Part shown: piece after piece, positions 1 to 6,409 of the stretch
Position numbering within the stretch: the stretch's first letter is position 1
Layout of the letters: each line of letters begins with the position of its first letter
Assembly (NCBI GenBank): GCA_016793565.1
Contig: JAEUMA010000322.1
Location: 1 to 10,297, forward strand
Reading direction: 5' to 3'
Length of the DNA: 10,297 bases
Source: Rhizobiaceae bacterium
GTDB taxonomy: Bacteria; Pseudomonadota; Alphaproteobacteria; Rhizobiales; Rhizobiaceae
Program-made: the position numbers and the translations under genes
The notes under the pieces: model-generated
Seen by the model: only the letters and a program-made list of their open reading frames with translations
What the model was told of the DNA's origin: nothing
Database searches by the model: none

Positions 1-540
1 GGGAAGCTCCAGCGCCACGTCGTCGCGCCAGGCTGCGAAAAAGCGCGTGTCGAAACGCCGCACGCGGCCGGGAGGCGTCACCGCGCGCGCAATGAAACGC
101 AGGCGGTCGGGGGCGGGCTCCAGCCCGCGTTCGGCAAAGCCCTGCCATTCGGGACGGCTGGAGCGAAACGCGCTCTTGCGGCCGATCAGCAGGCCTGTCT
201 CCTCATAAGCCTCCCTCAGCGCCGACAAAGCGATCGCCCGTGCGCGGGCTGGCGTGACCCTGGAGCCACCCAGCGTAAGCTTCTCAAGCGCCACGGCTGT
301 CAGCGGCTGGGTCAGCCTGATGCGGCCGTCGGTCGGATCAGTGCGGCCGCCGGGGAACACCATCTTGCCGGGCATGAAGGCATGCCTGACGTGCCGCTTG
401 CCCATCAGCACGCGCACCTTAGAGCCGCTGCGGTCGAGAACCAGAAGCGTGCCGGCATCGCGCGGCCGCATCGGGATTTTGACCGGCGCCATAGCATAGG
501 CTTCGATGCGGTCGACTTCCGCGCGCTTCATGCCGTCCAT
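1..540 (-). CDS. NUDIX hydrolase (3' end cut off by window edge)
   Basis: The first 180 residues of a NUDIX-family pyrophosphohydrolase are present; the gene continues past the left edge. Seen: an FPGG motif at residues 62-65, then the catalytic half of the NUDIX box, REAYEETGL, at 109-117, whose glutamates (E110, E113, E114) would hold Mg2+. About 43 residues lie between FPGG and REAYEETGL, far more than in the compact GX5EX7REUXEEXGU box, and the expected upstream E is an arginine (R101), so the box carries an insertion, as in NUDT19-like members. Family knowledge: these enzymes cleave nucleoside diphosphates linked to another moiety; substrate cannot be told here. The ATG at 538-540 follows a GAGGGGA ribosome site; a second in-frame ATG at 529-531 is possible. 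It lies 19 nt after the DUF983 gene and is probably the fourth gene of the topA-rnr operon. Confidence 0.88.
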   Translation of the reverse strand, partial: MDGMKRAEVDRIEAYAMAPVKIPMRPRDAGTLLVLDRSGSKVRVLMGKRHVRHAFMPGKMVFPGGRTDPTDGRIRLTQPLTAVALEKLTLGGSRVTPARARAIALSALREAYEETGLLIGRKSAFRSSRPEWQGFAERGLEPAPDRLRFIARAVTPPGRVRRFDTRFFAAWRDDVALELP

Positions 541-559
541 CGACCGTCCCCTCTACGCC

Positions 560-985
560 TCAGGCTTCGGGGTGAGACTCGACCGTGTCTGCCTCGCCGC
601 CGAAGCCGTGCATGTACAGGGCCCATTGCAGTCCGACAACAGCGCCCTTCACCGGCTGAAGCATCGCAAGTGCTAGGATGATCGTCAGCGGCACCCACAG
701 CGCGAGATGCTGCCAGGTCGACAGCGTGCTCGTCGCCTCGACGCCCATGAAGGCGCCGACGACGATATGGCCGACAATCACCACTACAAGATAAGCCGGC
801 AGGTCATCGGCGCGGTGGTGATGGATCTCCTCGCCGCAGACCGAGCAGGCGTCCACCGTCTTGACGAAGGATTTGAACAGCTTGCCCTCGCCGCAATGCG
901 GGCAACGGCCGAGCGCGCCCCGCTTCATCGCAGTCCATACCGAGCGCGCCGGCCTGCTGCTGTTGCCCAAAACGATCTGTTCCAT
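560..985 (-). CDS. DUF983 zinc-ribbon membrane protein
   Basis: A protein of 141 residues matching the DUF983 family, whose function is unknown. Seen: an N-terminal cytosolic segment with two CxxC pairs (CPHC at 28-31, CSVC at 47-50) that look like a zinc ribbon, then two hydrophobic segments at about 63-81 and 94-120 that should cross the inner membrane, and a short acidic tail. The start ATG (983-985) shares one base with the TGA stop of rnr (TGATG), and an AGGAG ribosome site lies 6 nt upstream inside the rnr coding region, so the two genes are probably translationally coupled. Family knowledge: DUF983 genes commonly sit beside rnr and NUDIX genes in Hyphomicrobiales. The zinc ribbon hints at a structural or nucleic-acid/protein-binding role at the membrane, but nothing in the sequence fixes a function. 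Confidence 0.9.
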   Translation of the reverse strand: MEQIVLGNSSRPARSVWTAMKRGALGRCPHCGEGKLFKSFVKTVDACSVCGEEIHHHRADDLPAYLVVVIVGHIVVGAFMGVEATSTLSTWQHLALWVPLTIILALAMLQPVKGAVVGLQWALYMHGFGGEADTVESHPEA

Positions 986-3297
986 CACGGTCTCCTGCCG
1001 CGTCCGCGGCCCTTCGCCGCCGCCCGTGTCTGTGCCTGCCGCCGCTTGTCCTTGTGGAAGGATCGCGTCGACCCCGACAGTGGCTTCGGTTCGCTGATCA
1101 TCTCGAAGCGCATGGCCCCGGCCAGCGGCGCGACTTCGACCAGCCTCACTTCCACCGGGTCGGCGAGCTGATAGCCCTTGCGCGTGCGTTCCCCGAATAG
1201 GGCACGGGCGGTTTCGTCGTAGATATAGTAGTCGCTCCCGAGGGATGACACCGGGATAAAGCCATCCGCGCCGAACTGCGGCAATTGGACAAATAGTCCC
1301 GATTTGGTGACGCCGGAAATGCGCGCGTCGAAAACCTCGTCCACGCGCTCGGCGAGATAGCCGGCGATGAGCCGGTCTACGGTCTCGCGCTCCGCCGCCA
1401 TCGCGCGGCGTTCCGAGGCCGAAATCAGCGCCGCGATCTCTTCCAGGCGATCTTCCTCCCCGCCGGTGATTGCGCCTTCGCCCAGCCCCAGCGCGCCGAT
1501 CAGGGCCCTGTGGACGATCAGGTCGGCATACCGCCGGATCGGCGAGGTGAAATGCGCGTAGCGGCGCAGATTGAGGCCGAAATGGCCGATGTTGTCGGGC
1601 GAGTATTCCGCCAGGCTCTGCGAGCGCAGCACCACCTCGTTGACGAGCTGATCGTTGTCCGAACCGCGCACCCGCTCGAGGATGGCGTTGAACTGGCTGG
1701 GCTTCATCTGCGCGCCGCGGGCGAGCGACAGGCCGACCGTCTGCAGGAATTCGCGCAGCGATTCCTGCTTGGCGAGCGACGGCGCGTCGTGCCGCCGGTA
1801 GATCAGCTTCTGGCGCTTGCCCTCCAGCGTCTCGGCCGCCGCGACATTGGCCTGGATCATGTACTCCTCGATCAGCCGGTGCGCGTCGAGCCTCTCCGGC
1901 ACGGTGACGCGGTCGACGGTTCCGTCCGGCTTGAGCAGGATCTTGCGCTCGGGCAGGTCGAGTTCCAGCGGCTGACGCTGGTCGCGGCCGCGCTTCAGCA
2001 CGGCGTAGCCGTCCCAGAGCGGCCGCAGGACCGTGTCCAGCAGCGGGCCGGTCTTGTCGTCGGGCCGGCCGTCGATCGCCGCCTGCGCCTGCGGATAGGC
2101 CAGCTTGGCAATGGATCGCATCATCACGCGGTGGAAGTCGTGGCGGATCTTGCGTCCGTCCGCGGCGAACCTCATCCGCACGGCCAGCGCCGGGCGGTCC
2201 TCGCCCTCGCGCAGGGAACACAGGTCGTTGGAAATCCGCTCCGGCAGCATCGGCACGACGCGGTCGGGGAAATAGACCGAATTGCCGCGCTTCAGGGCCT
2301 CGCGATCGAGCGCGGAGCCCGGCCGCACATAGGCGGCGACGTCGGCGATGGCCACCGTTACGATCATGCCGCCGGGATTGGCGGGATCGGGATCCGGCTC
2401 GGCGTGGACGGCGTCGTCATGGTCCTTGGCGTCGGCCGGGTCGATGGTGACGAGCGGCAGGGCGCGCCAGTCCTCCCGTCCCGCCATCGTCGCAGGTTTC
2501 ATCGCCTCCGCCTCGGCGATCACGTCCGCCGGGAAGATGTGCGGTATCCCGTGCGCGTGGATGGCGATCATCGAGACCGCCTTCTCGCTGGTCAGGGAAC
2601 CGACGACGTTGATCACCTTGGCGCGCGGCAGGCCGTAGCGTCCGATCCGGACGGGCTCGACCTCGACGAGGTCTCCATCCTTGGCCCCGTTGCGGTATTC
2701 CGCGTCCACCACCAGCTCGGCCTGCCGCCGCTCGGTCGGCTCGATGCGGAACGTGCCGTCCGCGAGCGTGCGGAAGACGCCGAGCACCGCGTCGCGGCGG
2801 CGGTCGATCAGCTTGATGATACGCGCCGTGTAGGCCGGGCCGTCCTCCTCCTTGGAGCGGAAGATCTTGGCCAGCACCCGGTCGCCGATGCCGGGGGCAG
2901 GGGCTTTGTCGCCGCGTGGCACGCGAATGCGCACCGTGACCGCGTCCGTCTCGCCACTTTCCGACGGGCGCGCCAGCAGGCCGCCGTCGCCGTCGCGTCC
3001 GAAGACGTCGAGCATCGCCACGGGCGGCAGGTCGCCGGTACGGTTGAGGCGCTTGCGCGAGCCCGACAGCAGGCCCTCGTCCTGCATTTCGCGCAGCGTG
3101 TCCTTCAGCCAGACACGGTCGCCGCCCTTCAGGCCGAAGGCGCGCGCAAGCTCGCGCTTTCCGGACGCATCCGGGTTTTCGGATATATAGAGCAGGATGT
3201 CGTCGCGTGACGGCCTGAAGTCGGCCACGTCACCGGAACCCGCTGTCCGGCCCGCAGGTGCGGGCTTATGGCGGGTTCCGGAGATTCGACGAGCCAA
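985..3297 (-). CDS. rnr: Ribonuclease R (3'-5' exoribonuclease)
   Basis: RNase R degrades structured RNA processively from the 3' end and acts in rRNA quality control and mRNA decay. The 770-residue product has the full family layout: a helix-turn-helix/OB N-terminal part (about 28-90), cold-shock-like OB folds (about 95-235), the RNB catalytic domain (about 270-605), an S1 domain (about 652-735) and a basic tail ending KGRGRGRRP. The catalytic Mg2+ motif IDPADAKDHDDA at 285-296 supplies D286, D292, D294 and D295, the equivalents of the four E. coli catalytic aspartates; the other signature, HFTSPIRRYADLIVHR, is at 582-597. The start is inferred as TTG (3295-3297): it is the first possible start after the topA stop in this frame, with AAGAAGG (3309-3315) 11 nt upstream. 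A GTG at 3226-3228 is the alternative and would remove 23 residues. Six bases separate it from topA; its stop overlaps the DUF983 start. Confidence 0.96.
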   Translation of the reverse strand: MARRISGTRHKPAPAGRTAGSGDVADFRPSRDDILLYISENPDASGKRELARAFGLKGGDRVWLKDTLREMQDEGLLSGSRKRLNRTGDLPPVAMLDVFGRDGDGGLLARPSESGETDAVTVRIRVPRGDKAPAPGIGDRVLAKIFRSKEEDGPAYTARIIKLIDRRRDAVLGVFRTLADGTFRIEPTERRQAELVVDAEYRNGAKDGDLVEVEPVRIGRYGLPRAKVINVVGSLTSEKAVSMIAIHAHGIPHIFPADVIAEAEAMKPATMAGREDWRALPLVTIDPADAKDHDDAVHAEPDPDPANPGGMIVTVAIADVAAYVRPGSALDREALKRGNSVYFPDRVVPMLPERISNDLCSLREGEDRPALAVRMRFAADGRKIRHDFHRVMMRSIAKLAYPQAQAAIDGRPDDKTGPLLDTVLRPLWDGYAVLKRGRDQRQPLELDLPERKILLKPDGTVDRVTVPERLDAHRLIEEYMIQANVAAAETLEGKRQKLIYRRHDAPSLAKQESLREFLQTVGLSLARGAQMKPSQFNAILERVRGSDNDQLVNEVVLRSQSLAEYSPDNIGHFGLNLRRYAHFTSPIRRYADLIVHRALIGALGLGEGAITGGEEDRLEEIAALISASERRAMAAERETVDRLIAGYLAERVDEVFDARISGVTKSGLFVQLPQFGADGFIPVSSLGSDYYIYDETARALFGERTRKGYQLADPVEVRLVEVAPLAGAMRFEMISEPKPLSGSTRSFHKDKRRQAQTRAAAKGRGRGRRP

Positions 3298-3303
3298 TTC
3301 GTA

Positions 3304-5922
3304 TCAAGCCTTCTTCTTGTCAGCGGCCTTGGCGGTGGTCTTCTTTGGCGCCGCCTTGCCGCCGGCTGCCGGTTTGCTTCGCCGGGCGGCTCCGCCGCCG
3401 CCCTTGGCCGCGCGTTCGGCGAGCAGCGCGAGGGCCTCCTCCATCGTCACCGCCGCGGGCTCCTTGCCCTTGGGCAGGGTCGCATTGAGCTTGCCGAAAT
3501 TGACGTAGGGCCCATAGCGGCCGTCGCGCACGGTGACGTTGCCGCCGCCGTCCGGATGCGCGCCGAGATCCTTCAGCGCCGCCGGCGTTCCGCCGCCTCT
3601 GGCGCCGCGGCCCTTGGCGGCCTTCTCGGCGATGACGGAGACCGCCCGGTTGAGGCCGACGGTGAAGACGTCCTCGACGCTTTCGAGATTGGCGTAGCCG
3701 CCATCGTGAAGAAGGAACGGGCCATAGCGGCCGATGCCGGCCGAGATCATCTTGCCGGTCTCCGGATGTTTGCCGACGTCGCGCGGCAGCGACAACAGAG
3801 CCAGCGCCTTCTCGTGATCCATCTGGTCGGCCGTCCAGCCCTTGGGCAGACTGGAGCGCTTGGCATCCTTGCCGTCGCCACGCTGCACGTAGGGGCCGAA
3901 CCGGCCGCTGCGAAGCGTGATTTCCTCGTTGGTGTAGGGATCGGTGCCCAGCACCTTGGTGCCACCGTCGGCGCCGCCTTCCTCGCCATTGCCGTTGGCT
4001 GCCTCGCCGAGCTGGCGCGTGTAGCCGCATTCGGGATAGTTCGAGCAGCCGACAAAGGCGCCGTACTTGCCAAGCTTGAGCGACAGCGAGCCATTGCCGC
4101 ATTTCGGGCAGATGCGCGGGTTGGACCCGTCCTCGCGCTCGGGAAATACCAGCGGCGCCAGCATCTCGTTCAACGCGTCGAGCACCTCGGTAACGCGCAA
4201 CTCCTTGATGTCGTCGACCGCGCCGGAGAAATCCTTCCAGAAATCGCGCAGCACCTGCTTCCAGTCGAGCTTGCCGTCGGAAATCTCGTCGAGCTTTTCC
4301 TCCAGCGCCGCCGTGAAGTCGTATTCGACATAGCGCTCGAAGAAACTCTCCAGGAAGGCCGTGACCAGCCGTCCCTTGGACTGCGGAATGAGCTTGCGCT
4401 TGTCGATGGTGACGTAATCGCGCTCTTCCAGCGTCTTCAGCGTTGCGGCATAGGTGGAAGGTCGGCCGATGCCCAGCTCCTCCATCTTCTTGATGAGAGA
4501 CGCCTCGGAATAGCGCGGCGGCGGCTCGGTCGAGTGCTGGGTGGCGTTGATCGCCTCCTTCTGCAGCCGTTCGTCTGCGCGGATTTCAGGAAGCCGCCGG
4601 TTTTCCTCGTCGTCCTCCTCTTCCTCGCGGTTCACCGTATAGGCCGCGATAAAGCCGTCGAAGCGGATCACCGATCCCACCGCGCGCAGACCGGCCTCGC
4701 GCGCGCCGTTGCGAGCCTCGATCTCAACCGTGGTGCGCTCGATCTCCGCGGCCGGCATTTGGCTGGCGATGGCCCGCTGCCACACTAGTTCGTAGAGCCG
4801 GGCCTGGTCGGCGTCGACATACTGCCGCACCGAAGCCGGCGTGCGCGAGAAATCCGTCGGGCGGATGGCCTCGTGGGCCTCCTGCGCGTTCTTGGCCTTG
4901 GTGGAGTAGAAGCGCGGCTTTTCCGGCAGATACTTTTCGCCGAACTCGCGGGTGATCGCATCGCGCGCAGATGCGATCGCTTCGGGCGCCATCTGGACGC
5001 CGTCGGTTCGCATGTAGGTGATGAGGCCGGTGGTCTCGCCGCCGATGTCGACGCCTTCGTAGAGGCGCTGCGCGACCTGCATCGTGCGGTTGGCCGAGAA
5101 GCCGAGCCGCGAGGAGGCCGCCTGCTGCAGCGTCGAGGTGGTGAACGGCGGCGCAGGGTTGCGCCTGGTGGGCTTCGCCTCGACCGACACCGCGCGGAAG
5201 GTGGCGCCTTCGAGCATCGTCCTGATGTCGCCGGCCTGCGCCTCGTTCTTGATGTCCAGCTTCTGAAGCTTGCGACCTTCGAAAGCGGTCAGCCGGGCTT
5301 CGAAGGCCTCGTTGCGCGGCGTGCGCAGGATGGCGGCGATCTGCCAGTATTCCTCGCGAACGAAGCGCTCGATCTCTGCCTCGCGGTCGCAGACCAGCCG
5401 CAGCGCAACCGACTGCACGCGTCCTGCCGAGCGGGCGCCCGGAAGCTTGCGCCACAGTACCGGCGACAGGGTGAAGCCGACCAGATAGTCGAGCGCGCGG
5501 CGCGCCAGATAGGCGTCGACCAGAGGCGCATCGATCTGGCGCGGGTTCGCCATCGCGTCCAGCACCGACTGCTTGGTGATAGCGTTGAAGACGACGCGGC
5601 TGACCGGCTTGTCCTTCAGCGCGCGCTTCTGCTTCAGCACCTCCAGCACGTGCCAGGAAATGGCTTCACCCTCGCGGTCCGGGTCGGTGGCGAGGATCAG
5701 GCCGTCGGCGCCGCGCACGGCGTTGGCGATTTCGGTAAGCCGCTTGGCGGACAGGCTGTCGACCGCCCAGGACATTTCAAAATCCTGGTCGGGCAGCACC
5801 GAACCGTCTTTCGCGGGCAGGTCGCGAACGTGGCCGTAGGAAGCCAGAACCTTGTAGTTCCGGCCGAGATACTTGTTGATCGTTTTCGCCTTGGCGGGCG
5901 ATTCGACGACGACGACGTCCAT
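3304..5922 (-). CDS. topA: DNA topoisomerase I (type IA)
   Basis: TopA relaxes negatively supercoiled DNA by single-strand passage through a 5'-phosphotyrosine link. The 872-residue product begins MDVVVVESPAKAKTI (Toprim domain, 1 to about 115, acidic DPDRE at 80-84). The active-site motif ITYMRTDG at 301-308 places the nucleophile at Y303; the usual serine after TD is glycine. ARSAGRVQSVALR lies at 163-175. A single C4 zinc finger (C605, C608, C626, C632) is followed by three cysteine-free C-terminal repeats with RFGPYV/RYGPF/RYGPYV cores at about 674-679, 732-736 and 802-807, and a Lys/Ala-rich tail. An acidic run (REEEEDDEEN, 432-441) is probably a surface loop. The frame is open upstream to 6039, but ATG 5920-5922 gives the family-typical N-terminus. 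The ribosome site is weak. Its promoter probably lies near 6049-6078, and it leads the rnr operon. Confidence 0.97.
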   Translation of the reverse strand: MDVVVVESPAKAKTINKYLGRNYKVLASYGHVRDLPAKDGSVLPDQDFEMSWAVDSLSAKRLTEIANAVRGADGLILATDPDREGEAISWHVLEVLKQKRALKDKPVSRVVFNAITKQSVLDAMANPRQIDAPLVDAYLARRALDYLVGFTLSPVLWRKLPGARSAGRVQSVALRLVCDREAEIERFVREEYWQIAAILRTPRNEAFEARLTAFEGRKLQKLDIKNEAQAGDIRTMLEGATFRAVSVEAKPTRRNPAPPFTTSTLQQAASSRLGFSANRTMQVAQRLYEGVDIGGETTGLITYMRTDGVQMAPEAIASARDAITREFGEKYLPEKPRFYSTKAKNAQEAHEAIRPTDFSRTPASVRQYVDADQARLYELVWQRAIASQMPAAEIERTTVEIEARNGAREAGLRAVGSVIRFDGFIAAYTVNREEEEDDEENRRLPEIRADERLQKEAINATQHSTEPPPRYSEASLIKKMEELGIGRPSTYAATLKTLEERDYVTIDKRKLIPQSKGRLVTAFLESFFERYVEYDFTAALEEKLDEISDGKLDWKQVLRDFWKDFSGAVDDIKELRVTEVLDALNEMLAPLVFPEREDGSNPRICPKCGNGSLSLKLGKYGAFVGCSNYPECGYTRQLGEAANGNGEEGGADGGTKVLGTDPYTNEEITLRSGRFGPYVQRGDGKDAKRSSLPKGWTADQMDHEKALALLSLPRDVGKHPETGKMISAGIGRYGPFLLHDGGYANLESVEDVFTVGLNRAVSVIAEKAAKGRGARGGGTPAALKDLGAHPDGGGNVTVRDGRYGPYVNFGKLNATLPKGKEPAAVTMEEALALLAERAAKGGGGAARRSKPAAGGKAAPKKTTAKAADKKKA

Positions 5923-6015
5923 TTCTGTCGGCTGTCTTTCTGGGCCGCGGACTACCCGGCCGGCCATTTGGGATGCCCAGCACATGGCCGCGCTTTCGCA
6001 TTCGGTCAAGGGGGC

Positions 6016-6031
6016 CCGCCGAAAATGGCGG
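6016..6031 (-). other. Short GC hairpin in the topA leader
   Basis: CCGCC (6016-6020) and GGCGG (6027-6031) can form a 5-bp stem with a 6-nt loop in either strand's RNA. On the topA strand no run of T follows it (GGGCCCCCTTGACC), so it is not an intrinsic terminator. It may be incidental in GC-rich DNA or influence translation of topA, whose ribosome site is weak. Confidence 0.3.
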
Positions 6032-6048
6032 CGATACAACGAAATGCA

Positions 6049-6078
6049 ATCATAAGGTGTATTGAAAAACTTTCACAA
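6049..6078 (-). promoter_or_regulatory. Candidate promoter for topA-rnr-DUF983-NUDIX
   Basis: Read on the minus strand, TTGTGA (6073-6078, four of six matches to TTGACA) and TATGAT (6049-6054, five of six to TATAAT) are separated by 18 bp. A start site near 6042 would leave a leader of about 120 nt before the topA ATG at 5922. The site lies in the only AT-rich patch of the interval and overlaps the opposing plus-strand candidate. Alphaproteobacterial promoters are less consensus-bound than those of E. coli, so the exact boxes are uncertain. Confidence 0.45.
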
Positions 6079-6089
6079 TCATAGATAAT
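6062..6089 (+). promoter_or_regulatory. Candidate promoter for the small plus-strand gene
   Basis: TTGAAA (6062-6067, five of six to TTGACA) and GATAAT (6084-6089, five of six to TATAAT) are spaced by 16 bp, a good sigma-70-type match. A transcript would start near 6096 and reach the small gene at 6185 after about 90 nt. The -35 box and spacer overlap the candidate -35 of topA on the other strand, so the two promoters may compete or be co-regulated. Confidence 0.5.
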
Positions 6090-6184
6090 GAAACTCGCGC
6101 CGTTTCCGGGGTGGACGATAGCGGCCGGAACGTTGTCGCGGCCGGGTCTGAAAGCTGGCCGGGAGCGGGGAAAGGCCAGGTATC

Positions 6185-6409
6185 GTGCCGAACATGATCG
6201 AGCAGCCCGACCGCAGCGCCGATGCGCTGGACTACATGCAGGCCATGCTCGGCCAGTTGCGCAATATGGCCGAGGCCGGACGCTACGATATGCTCGCCTA
6301 CCTGATCGAACTCGCCTGCATCGAGGCGACGGATGTCGCTGCCGGCCGCCGGCCGGCCCGCCTTTCCCGCGGGCGGCTAGGCGAACACGATAGAGACAGT
6401 GCCGCCTGA
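6185..6409 (+). CDS. Small conserved-looking hypothetical protein
   Basis: A product of 74 residues from GTG 6185-6187, or 71 from ATG 6194-6196. The GTG start is preferred because AAAGG (6171-6175) lies 9 nt before it; the closest purine run to the ATG, CCAGG, is 13 nt away. Seen: a helical, Met/Leu/Ala-rich core, roughly DALDYMQAMLGQLRNMAEAG then YDMLAYLIELACIEATDV, then a basic GRRPAR stretch and a charged tail. Nearly every codon ends in G or C, as in the neighbouring real genes. I recall short Hyphomicrobiales hypothetical proteins with a similar pattern (MLGQLR.MA...LAYLIEMAY.EA.D), but no function is known to me. There is no signal peptide or membrane segment. It is the only supported plus-strand gene, has its own promoter candidate, and its last 33 bp overlap the end of dprA tail to tail. 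The helical core suggests oligomerisation or a protein partner; that is inference. Confidence 0.68.
   Translation: MPNMIEQPDRSADALDYMQAMLGQLRNMAEAGRYDMLAYLIELACIEATDVAAGRRPARLSRGRLGEHDRDSAA
6341..6357. repeat. Perfect 7-bp inverted repeat just past the dprA end
   Basis: GCCGGCC (6341-6347), a 3-nt loop, then GGCCGGC (6351-6357) is a perfect inverted repeat. It lies inside the small plus-strand gene (the AGRRPA codons) and 20 bp beyond the dprA stop. A second weaker stem, CCGCC/GGCGG (6358-6362 with 6372-6376), adjoins it. Neither is followed by a T-run on the dprA strand, so this is not a standard terminator, though a strong stem here could slow RNA polymerase or protect the 3' end of the dprA mRNA. 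Confidence 0.4.

Larger units (their letters stand above)
5923..6184. other. Non-coding interval between topA and the small plus-strand gene
   Basis: These 262 bp hold no gene I can support. The part from about 6040 to 6092 is notably AT-rich for this genome and carries the divergent promoter candidates listed separately. On the topA side (5923-6042) there is a leader of about 120 nt with a short GC hairpin at 6016-6031. On the other side, 6096-6184 is a leader of about 90 nt with two CGGCCG palindromes (6122-6127 and 6139-6144) that could pair as a 6-bp stem. The topA frame stays open to 6039, but that stretch (TECESAAMCWASQMAG and similar) does not look like a topoisomerase N-terminus. Confidence 0.6.

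Noticed and set aside
560..2221. Minus-strand open frame of 553 codons that ends with the DUF983 protein
   Set aside because: Only the last 141 codons are real; the upstream part is an Arg/Ala-rich shadow of rnr. The DUF983 start at 985 has its own ribosome site.
1510..3210. Plus-strand open frame of 566 codons opposite rnr
   Set aside because: It lies wholly antisense to a full-length RNase R with all motifs intact; its product is Arg/His/Gly/Ala/Val-rich low-complexity sequence with no recognisable domain, as expected from high-GC antisense frames.
3268..4788. Plus-strand open frame of 506 codons opposite topA
   Set aside because: Antisense shadow of the topA 3' half, with no domain and no ribosome site of note.
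6012..6031. Possible intrinsic terminator or riboswitch in the topA leader
   Set aside because: The stem is only 5 bp with no T-run, and I recognise no conserved aptamer core in the leader of about 120 nt.
5923..6039. N-terminal extension of topA by 39 codons to 6039
   Set aside because: The extension does not resemble TopA, whose N-terminus is normally M-x-VVVVESPAKAK; the ATG at 5922 gives exactly this.
4873..6084. Plus-strand open frame of 403 codons opposite the topA 5' half
   Set aside because: Antisense to the Toprim and active-site region of TopA, with composition typical of a GC shadow.
6088..6393. Plus-strand open frame of 101 codons overlapping the small gene
   Set aside because: Its ATG falls inside the promoter -10 box, there is no ribosome site, and its product is Arg/Ala-rich, whereas the overlapping frame at 6185 has coding-like codon use and a helical core.
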